NCBI RefSeq assembly: GCF_009917385.1
Contig: NZ_QWLJ01000002.1
Location: 62,001-126,000 of the forward strand
Reading direction: 5' to 3'
Source of the DNA: Roseburia sp. 1XD42-34
Lineage (GTDB): Bacteria > Bacillota > Bacilli > Bacillales > Amphibacillaceae
Length of the DNA stretch: 64,000 nt
This document shows positions 1-8,672 of the stretch, in pieces. The translations under genes and the position numbers were made by a program. The first letter of the stretch is position 1. Every line of letters begins with the position of its first letter. The notes under the pieces are model-generated. The model was not told the origin of the DNA, did not search any database, and was given only the letters and a program-made list of their open reading frames with translations.

Positions 1-171
1 CGAAAAGGAATCCATTGGCTGGCAATCTTTGCCTGGACTTTCGGGGTAGTTGCTGCCTACCTATCTTCAAAATGGGGATTTGGAATTGCACCAATTAATT
101 CAATTATTGTAGCTGGTTTATTGTATTTCGCTTTAGAAAAGGCATTTGACAATAAAGTGTTATCTCACTGA
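1..171 (+). CDS. NCS1-family permease, C-terminal end (partial)
   Basis: The window opens inside a gene; 56 codons remain before a TGA at 169-171. The peptide has two hydrophobic stretches and carries G-I-A-P-I-N-S-I-I-V-A-G near its end, which resembles the C-terminus of nucleobase:cation symporter-1 proteins (cytosine, allantoin and related permeases). An intact member of the same family lies at 51263-52531. The nitrilase-type gene that follows directly suggests import of a nitrogen compound followed by amide or carbamoyl hydrolysis. The substrate cannot be read from this fragment, and the family call rests on the short tail only. Confidence 0.6.
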   Translation, partial: RKGIHWLAIFAWTFGVVAAYLSSKWGFGIAPINSIIVAGLLYFALEKAFDNKVLSH

Positions 172-194
172 AAAACAGAATGGAGTTGAGTTCG

Positions 195-1013
195 TTGACC
201 AAAAAAGTGTCCATTGGCATCATTCAAATGGAGGCAAAGCTTGGTGATGTAGAGTTTAATTTACAAAAAGCTGCAACATTTATTAAACAGGCAGCATCAC
301 AAGGAAGTGATATCGTCTGTCTTCCAGAACTCTTTTCTACCGGCTATCATTTGGCTTATCTCAAGGAAAAAACAAATGAACTAGGTTTAAAATATTTTCA
401 GCAAAGTGTAGAAATATTGAGACAAGCAGCAAAAGAAAATAACGTATATGTCATTGCTCCGATTGTGGAACAAAGAGAGTTGGCAGGAGTGGCTTATAAT
501 TCTGCTTTTGTTTTTGACAGAGAAGGAAATATAGTTGGAAGTTTTGCAAAAGCACATTTATGGGCATTAGAGCGATTTTACTTTAAAGAAGGATCGGAGT
601 TTCCTGCATTTGATACAGACTTTGGAAAAATCGGCATTGCTATTTGTTATGACGCGGGATTTCCTGAGGTATCTAGAAGTCTTTGTTTACAAGGAGCAAA
701 TATTATCTTTGTGCCTTCTGCATGGAGAATAGAAGATGAGGACATGTGGGATTTAAATCTTCCTCAGCGTGCTTTAGAAAATGTATTATTTACAGTTGGT
801 GTAAATAGCGTTGGTGACCAACATGGGCTGCATTTATTTGGTAAAAGTAAGGTATGTAATCCACGTGGGCAAATTATAAAAGAGCTGCCTAAAGATAAAG
901 AAGCAGTCGAAGTAATAGAGGTTGATCTTGAAGATATTCGCAAATATCGCACCGAAATTTCTTATTTACGTGATCGTAAACCGTTTATGTATCATTTGTT
1001 AACAGAAAAATAG
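195..1013 (+). CDS. Carbon-nitrogen hydrolase (nitrilase superfamily)
   Basis: The protein has the Glu-Lys-Cys triad of the nitrilase superfamily. Counted from an in-frame ATG at 180, Glu50 is in CLPELFSTGYH, Lys124 in SFAKAHLW and Cys156 in IGIAICYDAGFPE. Such cytosolic enzymes hydrolyse amides, nitriles or N-carbamoyl compounds. I prefer the TTG at 195 as start because a GGAG at 182-185 lies 9 bases before it, whereas the ATG at 180 has no ribosome binding site. At about 272 residues it has the usual length for a single-domain amidohydrolase. It follows an NCS1 permease by 23 bases, so an operon for nucleobase, hydantoin or similar nitrogen sources is plausible. The exact substrate is unknown. 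Confidence 0.85.
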   Translation: MTKKVSIGIIQMEAKLGDVEFNLQKAATFIKQAASQGSDIVCLPELFSTGYHLAYLKEKTNELGLKYFQQSVEILRQAAKENNVYVIAPIVEQRELAGVAYNSAFVFDREGNIVGSFAKAHLWALERFYFKEGSEFPAFDTDFGKIGIAICYDAGFPEVSRSLCLQGANIIFVPSAWRIEDEDMWDLNLPQRALENVLFTVGVNSVGDQHGLHLFGKSKVCNPRGQIIKELPKDKEAVEVIEVDLEDIRKYRTEISYLRDRKPFMYHLLTEK

Positions 1014-1140
1014 ATGATGAATTTCGTTTTTTTACACTATAGGAACGTATAAAACTTTATTGTTTATGGTATTTGAAAAACGATAGCTTTCGCCATAACC
1101 ACTTGCGCCAAACCAAGTTTTTCTAAACAATACTAAAAGT

Positions 1141-1174
1141 GCGGCATTCTTATCATTTTGGATAAGAATGCCGC
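1141..1174 (+). terminator. Stem-loop after the nitrilase gene
   Basis: A perfect 14-bp inverted repeat (GCGGCATTCTTATC and its complement) encloses a 6-base loop. It lies 128 bases past the hydrolase stop and is followed by TATTTTGG, a poor U-tract. It most likely ends the upstream transcript. Confidence 0.6.
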
Positions 1175-1280
1175 TATTTTGGCTTGGAAAATAAAATTCT
1201 ACGACTGGTGAATCCCCTTTTTTGAAGCATTTCTTCGTTTAGCTTAAGCGTTCGTGTTGCTAGCAAACCTCGTTTTTCTT

Positions 1281-1577
1281 CCTACGGGTAAGTCAATTTT
1301 GGCTCGAGTCTAAAAGAAGGCTACTAAAAGCAGGCTTATCCGCTCCGGCGTTGGTATCCCTCTGTTGTAAGGTTTATTGCTTTAGAAGGTCTCCAATTGT
1401 ATATTGCTAACCCAACCTTCTAGCTTTTGTTGAGAGACAATGACGTATAGAATATAGAATTTCAAAGAGGTTGAGTTGTTTTCGAATTAAGCTAAATTTG
1501 CTTTATTTTTAAGGTAGTTCCACGAACTGATTGATGAAAGAAAACCCCGCTGATTGTAGGTTCACTTTACCCCGTAT
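1281..1577 (+). repeat. Diverged family 1 + family 2 repeat relics
   Basis: Positions 1281-1420 align by eye with the right two thirds of the family 1 repeat at 29966-30225. Shared blocks are CCTACG..TAAGTCA..TTGG, AAGGC..ACTAAAA..GGCTT, CCGCTC.GGCGT.GG and TTGCTAACC. Positions 1500-1577 resemble the right end of family 2 (CCCCGCTGATTGTAGGTTCACTTTA). The order, family 1 then family 2, is the same as at 45955-46412. The 1014-1777 intergenic stretch holds nothing else recognisable apart from the stem-loop at 1141 and the ribosome binding site of the next gene. Confidence 0.5.
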
Positions 1578-1777
1578 CAAACAGTCCTAACCCCTCTTTC
1601 TACGTTATAGAGAATACGAAAAGACGAACGACGGTATTTCCAACTTATCCATTAATCTTACTCTGAACACGTACTATAAAAAAGAAAATATGGGAAAACT
1701 TTGGACTTGATTTTTTCCCACTTATTCCATTCCTGTGAATTGTTTAAAAATTTATAATCATACAAAGGGGTGAATGT

Positions 1778-2425
1778 ATGCTAGGAATTATAAGAGTACT
1801 AACTACAAAAGACAATCAAGTCTTAGAGGAGCATGGGAGTCGTTTAACCGAATTATACGGGATTGAGTCTAAGTCGAGCTGTATTGCTTCCCAGCCAAAT
1901 GGCATTTATGACGATGAATCGGAAAAGACCGCTATACCTAAAATTGTCGCTTTAGCACAAGAAATGGCTGAGGATGAGGAAATCGAGGCAATTACAATAA
2001 GTTGTGCCGCAGATCCCGGGCTAAAAGAGGCAAGACAAGCTGTAGATATTCCAGTATTCGGCGCAGGGATATGTGGAGCACATGCAGCGAGTATGGTGGG
2101 AAGTAAAGTGGCGGTAGTTGGAATAACAGAGCAACCTCCACCGGCAATGAAAAAACAGTTAGGTGAAACATTTTATAACTATGCATTTTCGCCACGTTTG
2201 CGAAAAACGACAGACCTATTTCAACAGTATGCCAAGCCTGAGTTGCTTCGGGTTATCCATAAGGCTATAGAAGCTGGTGCGGATGTCATTTTATTTGCTT
2301 GTACTGGTTTTTCTACAATTCGCCTTAAAGCGTATTTGCAAAAGCATCTAGAAGTTCCAGTGATTGACTTAGTAGAAGCACAAGGAATTGCATATCAATT
2401 ATTTAGAAAGGAACAATCGGAATGA
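1778..2425 (+). CDS. Asp/Glu (hydantoin) racemase superfamily protein
   Basis: The 215-residue protein has the two-cysteine arrangement of the aspartate/glutamate/hydantoin racemase superfamily: Cys76 in ITISCAADPG and Cys175 in LFACTGFST. In this family the pair acts as the acid/base couple in cofactor-independent racemisation. The start has a good site (AAAGGGG, 7 bases upstream). The stop overlaps the start of the next gene as ATGA, which indicates translational coupling. It heads a seven-gene cluster with an OPT transporter, DUF917, DUF1177 and AroM. It is therefore probably a racemase or isomerase for an amino-acid derivative rather than the cell-wall glutamate racemase. The substrate is inferred only from context. 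Confidence 0.75.
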   Translation: MLGIIRVLTTKDNQVLEEHGSRLTELYGIESKSSCIASQPNGIYDDESEKTAIPKIVALAQEMAEDEEIEAITISCAADPGLKEARQAVDIPVFGAGICGAHAASMVGSKVAVVGITEQPPPAMKKQLGETFYNYAFSPRLRKTTDLFQQYAKPELLRVIHKAIEAGADVILFACTGFSTIRLKAYLQKHLEVPVIDLVEAQGIAYQLFRKEQSE

Positions 2426-3990
2426 AGAATAAAACATTTGATCTTACATTTATTATCTTTTCCATTATTGTAGCTCTATTTGGCGCAATTATTGGTATGC
2501 AATTGATCACATCTCTTGGGATAACTCCCAATACCTCCATTATAGGTGCCTTAATTGCCATGTTAATCGCCAGAATTCCAATGCAATTATTTTATAAGTA
2601 TCGCTCATTAGAAAATCAGAACTTAGTGCAAACAACGATTTCTGCTGCCACGTTTGGGGCGGCTAACAGCCTTCTTATTCCAGTTGGGATTCCTTATGTA
2701 ATGGGCATGCCTGAGTTAATCGTACCAATGTTAGTTGGAGCAGGTGTAGCATTATTAATTGATACATTCATCCTTTATAAAGTGTTCGATACAAAACTTT
2801 TTAGTGCGGATGAAGTATGGCCACCAGGAGTAGCTACTGCAGAGGCACTAAAAGCTGGAGATGAAGGTGGAGCGAAAGCTAAATTTTTAGGACTAGGAAT
2901 TTTAGGTGGTATGATCGGCTCCCATTTCGGTATTTCTATGTCTGCCTTTGGTGTAGCGTTTATCGGAAATATCTGGGCTTTAACCATGTTTGGTTTAGGA
3001 TTATTGCTTCGAGGATATTCCGTCCAATTATTTGGAGTGGATTTAAGTGCTTATTATATACCACATGGAATGATGATTGGTGCTGGAATGATAGCCTTAT
3101 TACAATTCATTTTAGTGTTATTAAGATCTAAAAAAACAAAATATAAAAAAATTCTCCAAGATGAAAACCATGAGAATACAAGAAACGAAAAAGATATTCA
3201 AATGGGATTTGGACTCGGGTATATCCTTTATGTTATCGGAGCTATTGTAGTAGCAATGATGGCAGGAATTATCGGGGATATGCCAATTTGGCAAGTCATC
3301 CTATTTGTCTTATTCGCAGCTTTTGCCGCCTTAGCAAGTGAGATTATTGTAGGAATTGCTGCGATGCACTCCGGATGGTTTCCAGCCTTTGCAGTAACGT
3401 TAATTTCTTTAATTATTGGCATGTTGCTAGGGTTTCCACCTGTCGCTCTTGCTCTATTAACAGGTTATACAGCAGCAACAGGGCCAGCCTTTGCTGATCT
3501 AGGTTATGACTTTAAAACGGGGGTAATTATTCGTAAAGGCGCTTCTATTGAACAAGAGTTATTTGGAAGAAGACAACAATTAAAGAGTGCATTAATAGGA
3601 TTTGGAGTAGCAATGGTTATGGTCAGTCTGTTTGCAAATAACTTTTTTGCCAAGGATTTAGTGCCGCCTGTAGATAGAACATATGCCATTACAATAGAGT
3701 CCGGTCTAACTGGAAATGTAGGGATGCTTTTATTCCTTTGGGCCATTCCTGGTGCAATCATTCAGTTAATCGGCGGGCCAAAACGACAAATGGGGATTCT
3801 CTTAGCAACTGGTCTTTTAATCATTAATCCAATTGCCGGGTGGGCTGTAATGGCAGGAATATTAATTCGTACGATTGTGCTGAAGGTTAAAGGTCCAGAA
3901 GCTGAAAATACGATGTATACAACAGCTGCCGGATTTATCGCTGGGGACGCTATTTATAGCTTCTTTTCATCCATATGGAAAGTAAAATAA
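2422..3990 (+). CDS. OPT family oligopeptide transporter
   Basis: This is a 522-residue integral membrane protein with many hydrophobic segments. One charged cytoplasmic loop (around residues 235-255, rich in Lys, Glu and Asn) divides it into two halves, as in the OPT/YSL superfamily. Motifs seen include AEALKAGDEGG near residue 142 and the glycine- and proline-rich segment IPGAIIQLIGGPKRQMG near the C-terminus. OPT proteins import small peptides or metal chelates with protons. It starts inside the stop of the racemase gene (ATGA overlap) and is followed 16 bases later by DUF917. Its place within a catabolic cluster implies that it imports the compound the cluster degrades. Confidence 0.85.
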   Translation: MKNKTFDLTFIIFSIIVALFGAIIGMQLITSLGITPNTSIIGALIAMLIARIPMQLFYKYRSLENQNLVQTTISAATFGAANSLLIPVGIPYVMGMPELIVPMLVGAGVALLIDTFILYKVFDTKLFSADEVWPPGVATAEALKAGDEGGAKAKFLGLGILGGMIGSHFGISMSAFGVAFIGNIWALTMFGLGLLLRGYSVQLFGVDLSAYYIPHGMMIGAGMIALLQFILVLLRSKKTKYKKILQDENHENTRNEKDIQMGFGLGYILYVIGAIVVAMMAGIIGDMPIWQVILFVLFAAFAALASEIIVGIAAMHSGWFPAFAVTLISLIIGMLLGFPPVALALLTGYTAATGPAFADLGYDFKTGVIIRKGASIEQELFGRRQQLKSALIGFGVAMVMVSLFANNFFAKDLVPPVDRTYAITIESGLTGNVGMLLFLWAIPGAIIQLIGGPKRQMGILLATGLLIINPIAGWAVMAGILIRTIVLKVKGPEAENTMYTTAAGFIAGDAIYSFFSSIWKVK

Positions 3991-4006
3991 GGGAGGTTGT
4001 ATCTAA

Positions 4007-5062
4007 TTGACAAGAAAATTACTAACAAAAAATGATGCAAAAAATGCTGTGTATGGTGGTTGTATTTTAGGTGGAGGTGGAGGAGGCTGGATTCATGATG
4101 GTCTGGAGAAAGCGGAGTTAGCCTTCTTGGAAAATAGTAGGCCGGAATTGATTACTGTGGATGAATTAGAAGATGACGACTATGTAGCGTGTGTTTCATT
4201 AGTTGGTGCCCCTTCCGCCAAAGAGATGTTTATTAATTCGAAGCAGTTAATTGAAACCGTAGAACGAATGCAAATGGAATGTAACAAACCGATTAAAGCG
4301 TTAATGACGAATGAGAATGGGGCAAGTACCACAATTAATGGCTGGCTGCAAGCGGCAGCAACGGGCTTGCCAATTTTAGATGCACCTAGTAATGGTAGAG
4401 CTCATCCAACGGGTTCAATGGGCTCGATGAATCTGTCAGAAATATCAGACTATGTTTCGATCCAGACCTTTGCAGGCGGGAAAGGAGCAAAAGAAGTAAA
4501 GGGAACAGTTATTGCCAGTCTTGATGCGGCAGCAAGTGCTGTTCGCTCTGTATCCGTTCAAGCAGGCGGTATGGTTGCGGTATGCAGAAATCCAGTTCAA
4601 CTAAAATATGTCAAGGAACATGCAGCCATCGGTGGAATTAGTCAGGCTATCGAACTTGGAGCACTGTTTTTATCGGCGCCTGAAGGCTTGAAACGAATTG
4701 AGCAAGTAACGAGCCATTTAAAAGGAAGAATTATTCATTCAGGTATCGTAACATACTTTTCCTTAAATAAAACAGGTGGTTTTGATATTGGGACAGTACA
4801 TGTAGATCATGACCTTGAGCTAACGTTTTGGAATGAATACATGACAGCAGAAATAATAGGTTATCGAAGAAGTACTTTTCCAGATTTGATTATGACATTT
4901 GATACAAATACAGGTATGCCGTTGGTAAGTGCAGAAATTCAAGACGGGATGGAGATTACGGTTATTACCATACCAAAGAAAAATTTGAAACTTAGTACTA
5001 CTATGTTTAATGAAAAATTGCTAAAAGTTATTGAACCCTATATTCAAAAGAAGATTGTTTAA
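4007..5062 (+). CDS. DUF917 family protein (S-methylthiohydantoin desulfurase-like)
   Basis: The TTG start at 4007 has a GGGAGG 10 bases upstream. The 351-residue protein begins with the glycine-rich GGCILGGGGGGWIHDG signature of DUF917, a family whose name now refers to S-methyl-thiohydantoin desulfurase and which often adjoins hydantoinase or oxoprolinase-like genes. Other conserved stretches are VGAPSAKE and DAPSNGRAHPTGSMG. No signal peptide or membrane segment is seen, so it is cytosolic. In this cluster, with a racemase and an OPT importer, it may act on a cyclic amide such as a hydantoin derivative. The reaction here is unproven. Confidence 0.75.
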   Translation: MTRKLLTKNDAKNAVYGGCILGGGGGGWIHDGLEKAELAFLENSRPELITVDELEDDDYVACVSLVGAPSAKEMFINSKQLIETVERMQMECNKPIKALMTNENGASTTINGWLQAAATGLPILDAPSNGRAHPTGSMGSMNLSEISDYVSIQTFAGGKGAKEVKGTVIASLDAAASAVRSVSVQAGGMVAVCRNPVQLKYVKEHAAIGGISQAIELGALFLSAPEGLKRIEQVTSHLKGRIIHSGIVTYFSLNKTGGFDIGTVHVDHDLELTFWNEYMTAEIIGYRRSTFPDLIMTFDTNTGMPLVSAEIQDGMEITVITIPKKNLKLSTTMFNEKLLKVIEPYIQKKIV

Positions 5063-5077
5063 GGAGCTGTTTAGAAA

Positions 5078-6013
5078 ATGTCTTTAAAATACACACTAGA
5101 AGCTTTGGAATTATTAGATAGTTCATATGTAAGCGGTAAGCTGGTAATAGATTTATTTGCCGATAAAGAGCATGTAGAAGCAGAGTATACGACAGTAACG
5201 GGGGAATGTGGTTCTACTGATTTTGTTAAAATTATTATAAAAGGTACGGAAGGAAAGAGTAGTGGAGGTTCCGCTCCGACCTTAGGTATTGTTGGCAGAC
5301 TAGGAGGATTAGGTGCAAGACCAAGCCGAATTGGCCTCGTATCGGATGGTGACGGTGCAGTCGCTGCTGTAGCAACAGCATTAAAATTAGCAGCTATGGT
5401 GGAACAAGGTGATCGGATGCCGGGGGACGTATACGTAACTACTCATATTTGCCCAAATGCACCAACTCAGCCACATGAACCAGTTGAATTTATGGGGTCT
5501 CCAGTTGATATTTTAACGATGAATCAATATGAAGTAGTTCCTGAAATGGATGCGATTATTTCGATTGATACAACGAAAGGAAACAAGGTGTTTAATCACC
5601 GAGGAATTGCTTTATCCCCGACTGTAAAATCTGGATATATTTTAAAGTTTAGCCATGATTTAATTCGTATTATGGAAATGACAACAGGTGATTTGCCAGT
5701 AACATTTGCTGTAACAACACAAGATATTACTCCATACGGGAATGATATCTACCATATCAATAGTATTTTACAACCATCCGTAGCAACAAGTGCACCTGTC
5801 GTCGGTTTAGCAATTACGACAAAAACTGCGGTCCCTGGATGTGGAACAGGTGCTAGTCATGAAGTCGACATTGCGCAAGCAGTTCGCTTTAGTATTGAAG
5901 TTGCTAAAGAGTATACACAGAGAAAATTTGAGTTTTATGATGTGGAGGAATTTACCCGTTTAGAAGCTAAATATGGCTCTATGGAGCATTTACAAACATT
6001 AGGCAGGGAATAA
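5078..6013 (+). CDS. DUF1177 family protein
   Basis: The 311-residue soluble protein matches the DUF1177 type by its conserved blocks GIVGRLGGLGARPSRIGLVSDGDG (near residue 90), VTTHICPNAPTQPHEPV (near 135) and VPGCGTGASHEVDIAQA (near 262). Conserved His, Asp and Glu residues in these blocks suggest a hydrolase-like or metal-dependent enzyme, but no function is established to my knowledge. The ribosome binding site is AAGGAGC. It starts 15 bases after DUF917 and ends 2 bases before AroM, so it is firmly in the operon. It is the least understood enzyme of the cluster. Confidence 0.75.
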   Translation: MSLKYTLEALELLDSSYVSGKLVIDLFADKEHVEAEYTTVTGECGSTDFVKIIIKGTEGKSSGGSAPTLGIVGRLGGLGARPSRIGLVSDGDGAVAAVATALKLAAMVEQGDRMPGDVYVTTHICPNAPTQPHEPVEFMGSPVDILTMNQYEVVPEMDAIISIDTTKGNKVFNHRGIALSPTVKSGYILKFSHDLIRIMEMTTGDLPVTFAVTTQDITPYGNDIYHINSILQPSVATSAPVVGLAITTKTAVPGCGTGASHEVDIAQAVRFSIEVAKEYTQRKFEFYDVEEFTRLEAKYGSMEHLQTLGRE

Positions 6014-6015
6014 AA

Positions 6016-6687
6016 ATGAGTAAAGGTATAATTGGTGTGTTAACCATTGGTCAGTCACCAAGAACGGACGTAACGCCATCTTTCGAAAAGATACTCGGTG
6101 AGGAAATCAAGCTAATCGAGCGCGGAGCTTTAGATAGGCTGAAAATGGAAGAGATGCAGTCAATATCGCCAGATTTAACGGAGCAAACATATATATCAAG
6201 ATTAAGGAATGGGGAAGCTGTAAAGATAGGAAAACAAAGGCTCCTTCCGCTTTTACAAAGAGAACTCACCGAATTAGAAATGAGCGTAGAAGTAGTTATC
6301 ATGCTTTGTACAGGTGATTTCCCGACTTTAAATGCTACCAAGCCGATTATTTATCCAGATCAGATTCTAACTCATACAGTACAAGCTATCTCACCAACTG
6401 GTATATTAGGGTTAATTATTCCATTAGAAGAACAGAGGGAGACGTTAATTGAAAAATGGGCAACTTGTAACTTAACACTGATAACTGAAGTCGCCTCTCC
6501 CTATGAAAAAAGTGATGTGAAAGGAGCTGCTGAACGTTTGCAACAGCATGGGGCAGATCTTATTGTGCTCGATTGTATGGGGTACCATGAACATCATAAA
6601 AAAATGGCGATAGTTGGAAGCGGTTTGCCGGTTATCCTGCCGCGCACTTTAACTGCCCGTATCGCTCTAGAATACATAGAAAAATAG
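6016..6687 (+). CDS. AroM family protein
   Basis: The 223-residue protein has the AroM pattern: an N-terminal GVLTIGQSPRTDV followed by ERGALDRL. Two cysteines at the positions of the Asp/Glu racemase fold are Cys98 in VIMLCTGDFP and Cys187 in IVLDCMGYH. AroM of enteric bacteria is a gene of unknown role in the aroL region. Here it lies 2 bases after DUF1177, so it is part of the degradative operon rather than aromatic amino-acid synthesis. Together with 1778-2425 it gives the cluster two racemase-fold proteins. Its last codons overlap a long hairpin. Confidence 0.8.
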   Translation: MSKGIIGVLTIGQSPRTDVTPSFEKILGEEIKLIERGALDRLKMEEMQSISPDLTEQTYISRLRNGEAVKIGKQRLLPLLQRELTELEMSVEVVIMLCTGDFPTLNATKPIIYPDQILTHTVQAISPTGILGLIIPLEEQRETLIEKWATCNLTLITEVASPYEKSDVKGAAERLQQHGADLIVLDCMGYHEHHKKMAIVGSGLPVILPRTLTARIALEYIEK

Positions 6688-6717
6688 ATTCGGGAATGCC
6701 GAGTCTATTTTCTATGT
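6674..6717 (+). terminator. Long hairpin overlapping the aroM stop codon
   Basis: The segment ACATAGAAAAATAGATTCGG pairs with CCGAGTCTATTTTCTATGT across a 5-base loop, giving about 19 pairs with one bulged A and one G-T pair. The TAG stop of aroM lies within the left arm. There is no U-tract, so it may be a processing or attenuation signal between the five upstream genes and the permease at 6746 rather than a strict terminator. Confidence 0.5.
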
Positions 6718-6745
6718 CCGGAGAACAAGGAAATGGGGATAAAAA

Positions 6746-7606
6746 ATGCCTGTCATTGCTTTATTTGTTTTAAGCTTACTTTGGGGTTCTACTTTCTATT
6801 TTACAAAAATGGTATTGCCAGACTTTCATCCTGTTTCTATCGTATTTTATCGCTGTCTGTTGGGAGGTATGACGTTACTCCCTTTCTTTTTCTGGAAGAG
6901 AAAAAAACAGGATTTTAAAAATGTCTTCCTGTTAATAGGGATTACTTTATTAAGTACAGGTATCCCTTGGGTATTTATGAGTTTTAGTCAAAAAGGGCTT
7001 GATACTACAATAAGTGCGGTTCTTAATGCGACTGGTCCAATTTGGGGCGTGATTTTCAGCTTCTTTATTTTAAAAATACCGCTTCGTAGAAAAGAAATAT
7101 TTAGTGTGCTTATCGGCTTTAGCGGGATACTTGTAGCCTTCTTTTTAGGTACCTCTGACAAGATTAACTTTACCTTCAGCAGTGCGGTTCTTTTATTGTT
7201 AGCAGTGAGTTTATATGCGTTATCGGCAATTTTTACATCCAAGTATTTAAGGAATGTAACGGTGTATACCATTTCGTTTGTTTCGTTGCTTACAGGAAGC
7301 GTCTATTCAGGCTTATTTATGATATTCATCGAGCCATCCAGTTATCAAGCTTTCATGGACATTAAAAATGTTGGTGCATTGATGATGTTAGGGGTATTTA
7401 ATTCAGGAATTGGCAATTTGCTGTATTTTTATCTAGTGCAGAAAGCTGGTCCTATCTTTGCTTTATTAATCACTTATTTAATGCCGATTACCACCATTTT
7501 ATTAGGTGTTTTATTATTAAATGAGAATCTGGTAGCAGGAACCGTATTCGCATTAATTTTTGTTTTAATTAGTGTATACTTTTCTAGAGAGAGAAGGAGG
7601 AAATAA
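6746..7606 (+). CDS. DMT family (EamA) transporter
   Basis: The 286-residue membrane protein has about ten hydrophobic segments in two EamA repeats. The first repeat begins LLWGSTFYFTK and the second includes PLTTILLGVLLLNENL-like residues (here PITTILLGVLLLNENL). Such proteins of the drug/metabolite superfamily usually export amino acids or small metabolites. The ATG at 6746 has GGGG 9 bases upstream. It is separated from aroM by a hairpin and ends 2 bases before the next TTG start. Within the cluster it may export a toxic intermediate or a second product. The substrate is unknown. Confidence 0.8.
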   Translation: MPVIALFVLSLLWGSTFYFTKMVLPDFHPVSIVFYRCLLGGMTLLPFFFWKRKKQDFKNVFLLIGITLLSTGIPWVFMSFSQKGLDTTISAVLNATGPIWGVIFSFFILKIPLRRKEIFSVLIGFSGILVAFFLGTSDKINFTFSSAVLLLLAVSLYALSAIFTSKYLRNVTVYTISFVSLLTGSVYSGLFMIFIEPSSYQAFMDIKNVGALMMLGVFNSGIGNLLYFYLVQKAGPIFALLITYLMPITTILLGVLLLNENLVAGTVFALIFVLISVYFSRERRRK

Positions 7607-7608
7607 AC

Positions 7609-8520
7609 TTGGAAGCATTTCAGCAAACGGTAAATCGACTAATGAAGAATAATATCCAGATTGAAAAAACTGAAAAAATACTCGTTCTAACAGATCGAAC
7701 GACAGAAAATTTAGCCAAAAAATTCAATGAAGCATTAAAAAATGATGGGTGGACATCTACTTTCTATATGATGGAGGATCGTTCAAAATCAGGAGAAGAG
7801 CCACCAAAAGAAGCTGCTGAGCTTATGCTGCGATACAGGCTTGTATTTTGCCTTACAAGGCATTCGTTAACGCATACGGTGGCAAGAAAAGAAGCGAATG
7901 CTAAAGGAGTTAGTGTTATTACAATGCCTGGTATTACAGAGGATATGTTCTTGCAAGGTGCGATGAGTGCCGACTACAGCCGGGTAGAAGAAGAAACCGT
8001 AGCGATGGCGGAAAAATTGACAGCGGCCAAATCTGTAACGATTTTGACGGGAGAGGCAAATAAATTAGTCATTCCGATTAAAGGAAGGCAAGGGATAGCT
8101 AGTACTGGGGTATTTAGAGAAACAAGTGCATCTGGAAACCTTCCATCTGGTGAAGCCTATATTGCTCCATTGGAAGGAATGGCAGAGGGTTCAATTGAAA
8201 TCAATGGTTCCATAGCTGGAATAGGCTTATTAAATGAAGCAATCACACTCACAATTGAACAAGGAAAACTTATCTATGCCACAGGAGAAAAAGGAAAGAA
8301 ATTACTCGCATTACTCGGTGAGGAACAAGGAAGACTGCTTGCAGAACTCGGGATTGGTACGAATTATAAAGCGAGATTGACTGGAAATATTTTAGAAGAC
8401 GAAAAGGCATATCATACCGTACATGTTGCGTTTGGTTCTAATCATACATTTGGTGGTACGATTCATGCAGATGTGCATATTGACTGTGTTATAAAAGATC
8501 CAAAATTAGATTGGGAGTAG
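7609..8520 (+). CDS. M29-type aminopeptidase / NicX-like metalloenzyme
   Basis: The TTG start at 7609 has AAGGAGG 8 bases upstream. The 303-residue protein resembles the M29 aminopeptidase family, which also includes the 2,5-dihydroxypyridine dioxygenase NicX. The C-terminal segment FGSNHTFGG..IHADVHIDCVI supplies the expected His and HxD metal ligands, and TGEANKLVIPIKGR lies mid-protein. It is shorter than classical M29 aminopeptidases (about 410 residues) and closer to NicX-like members. Either peptide cleavage after OPT import or ring opening of a heterocycle would fit the cluster. I cannot decide between these from sequence. Confidence 0.65.
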   Translation: MEAFQQTVNRLMKNNIQIEKTEKILVLTDRTTENLAKKFNEALKNDGWTSTFYMMEDRSKSGEEPPKEAAELMLRYRLVFCLTRHSLTHTVARKEANAKGVSVITMPGITEDMFLQGAMSADYSRVEEETVAMAEKLTAAKSVTILTGEANKLVIPIKGRQGIASTGVFRETSASGNLPSGEAYIAPLEGMAEGSIEINGSIAGIGLLNEAITLTIEQGKLIYATGEKGKKLLALLGEEQGRLLAELGIGTNYKARLTGNILEDEKAYHTVHVAFGSNHTFGGTIHADVHIDCVIKDPKLDWE

Positions 8521-8629
8521 TTTTAATCTGTACAAGAAGAATACTAAAAAGAGCGTAGGATATTTAACTAGTTTTGTGAATAATAATAGTAAATGCAATC
8601 AAGCATAAAATAACAAACTAGTGATGAAT

Positions 8630-8672
8630 AAAGGAGATGGTCGTTACATGTATTGTAAGCTGTCTCCTTTTT
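8630..8672 (+). terminator. Rho-independent terminator of the racemase-OPT cluster
   Basis: The arms AAAGGAGA (8630-8637) and TCTCCTTT (8663-8670) enclose a 25-base loop and are followed by TTATATT. It lies about 110 bases after the M29-like gene. Confidence 0.65.
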
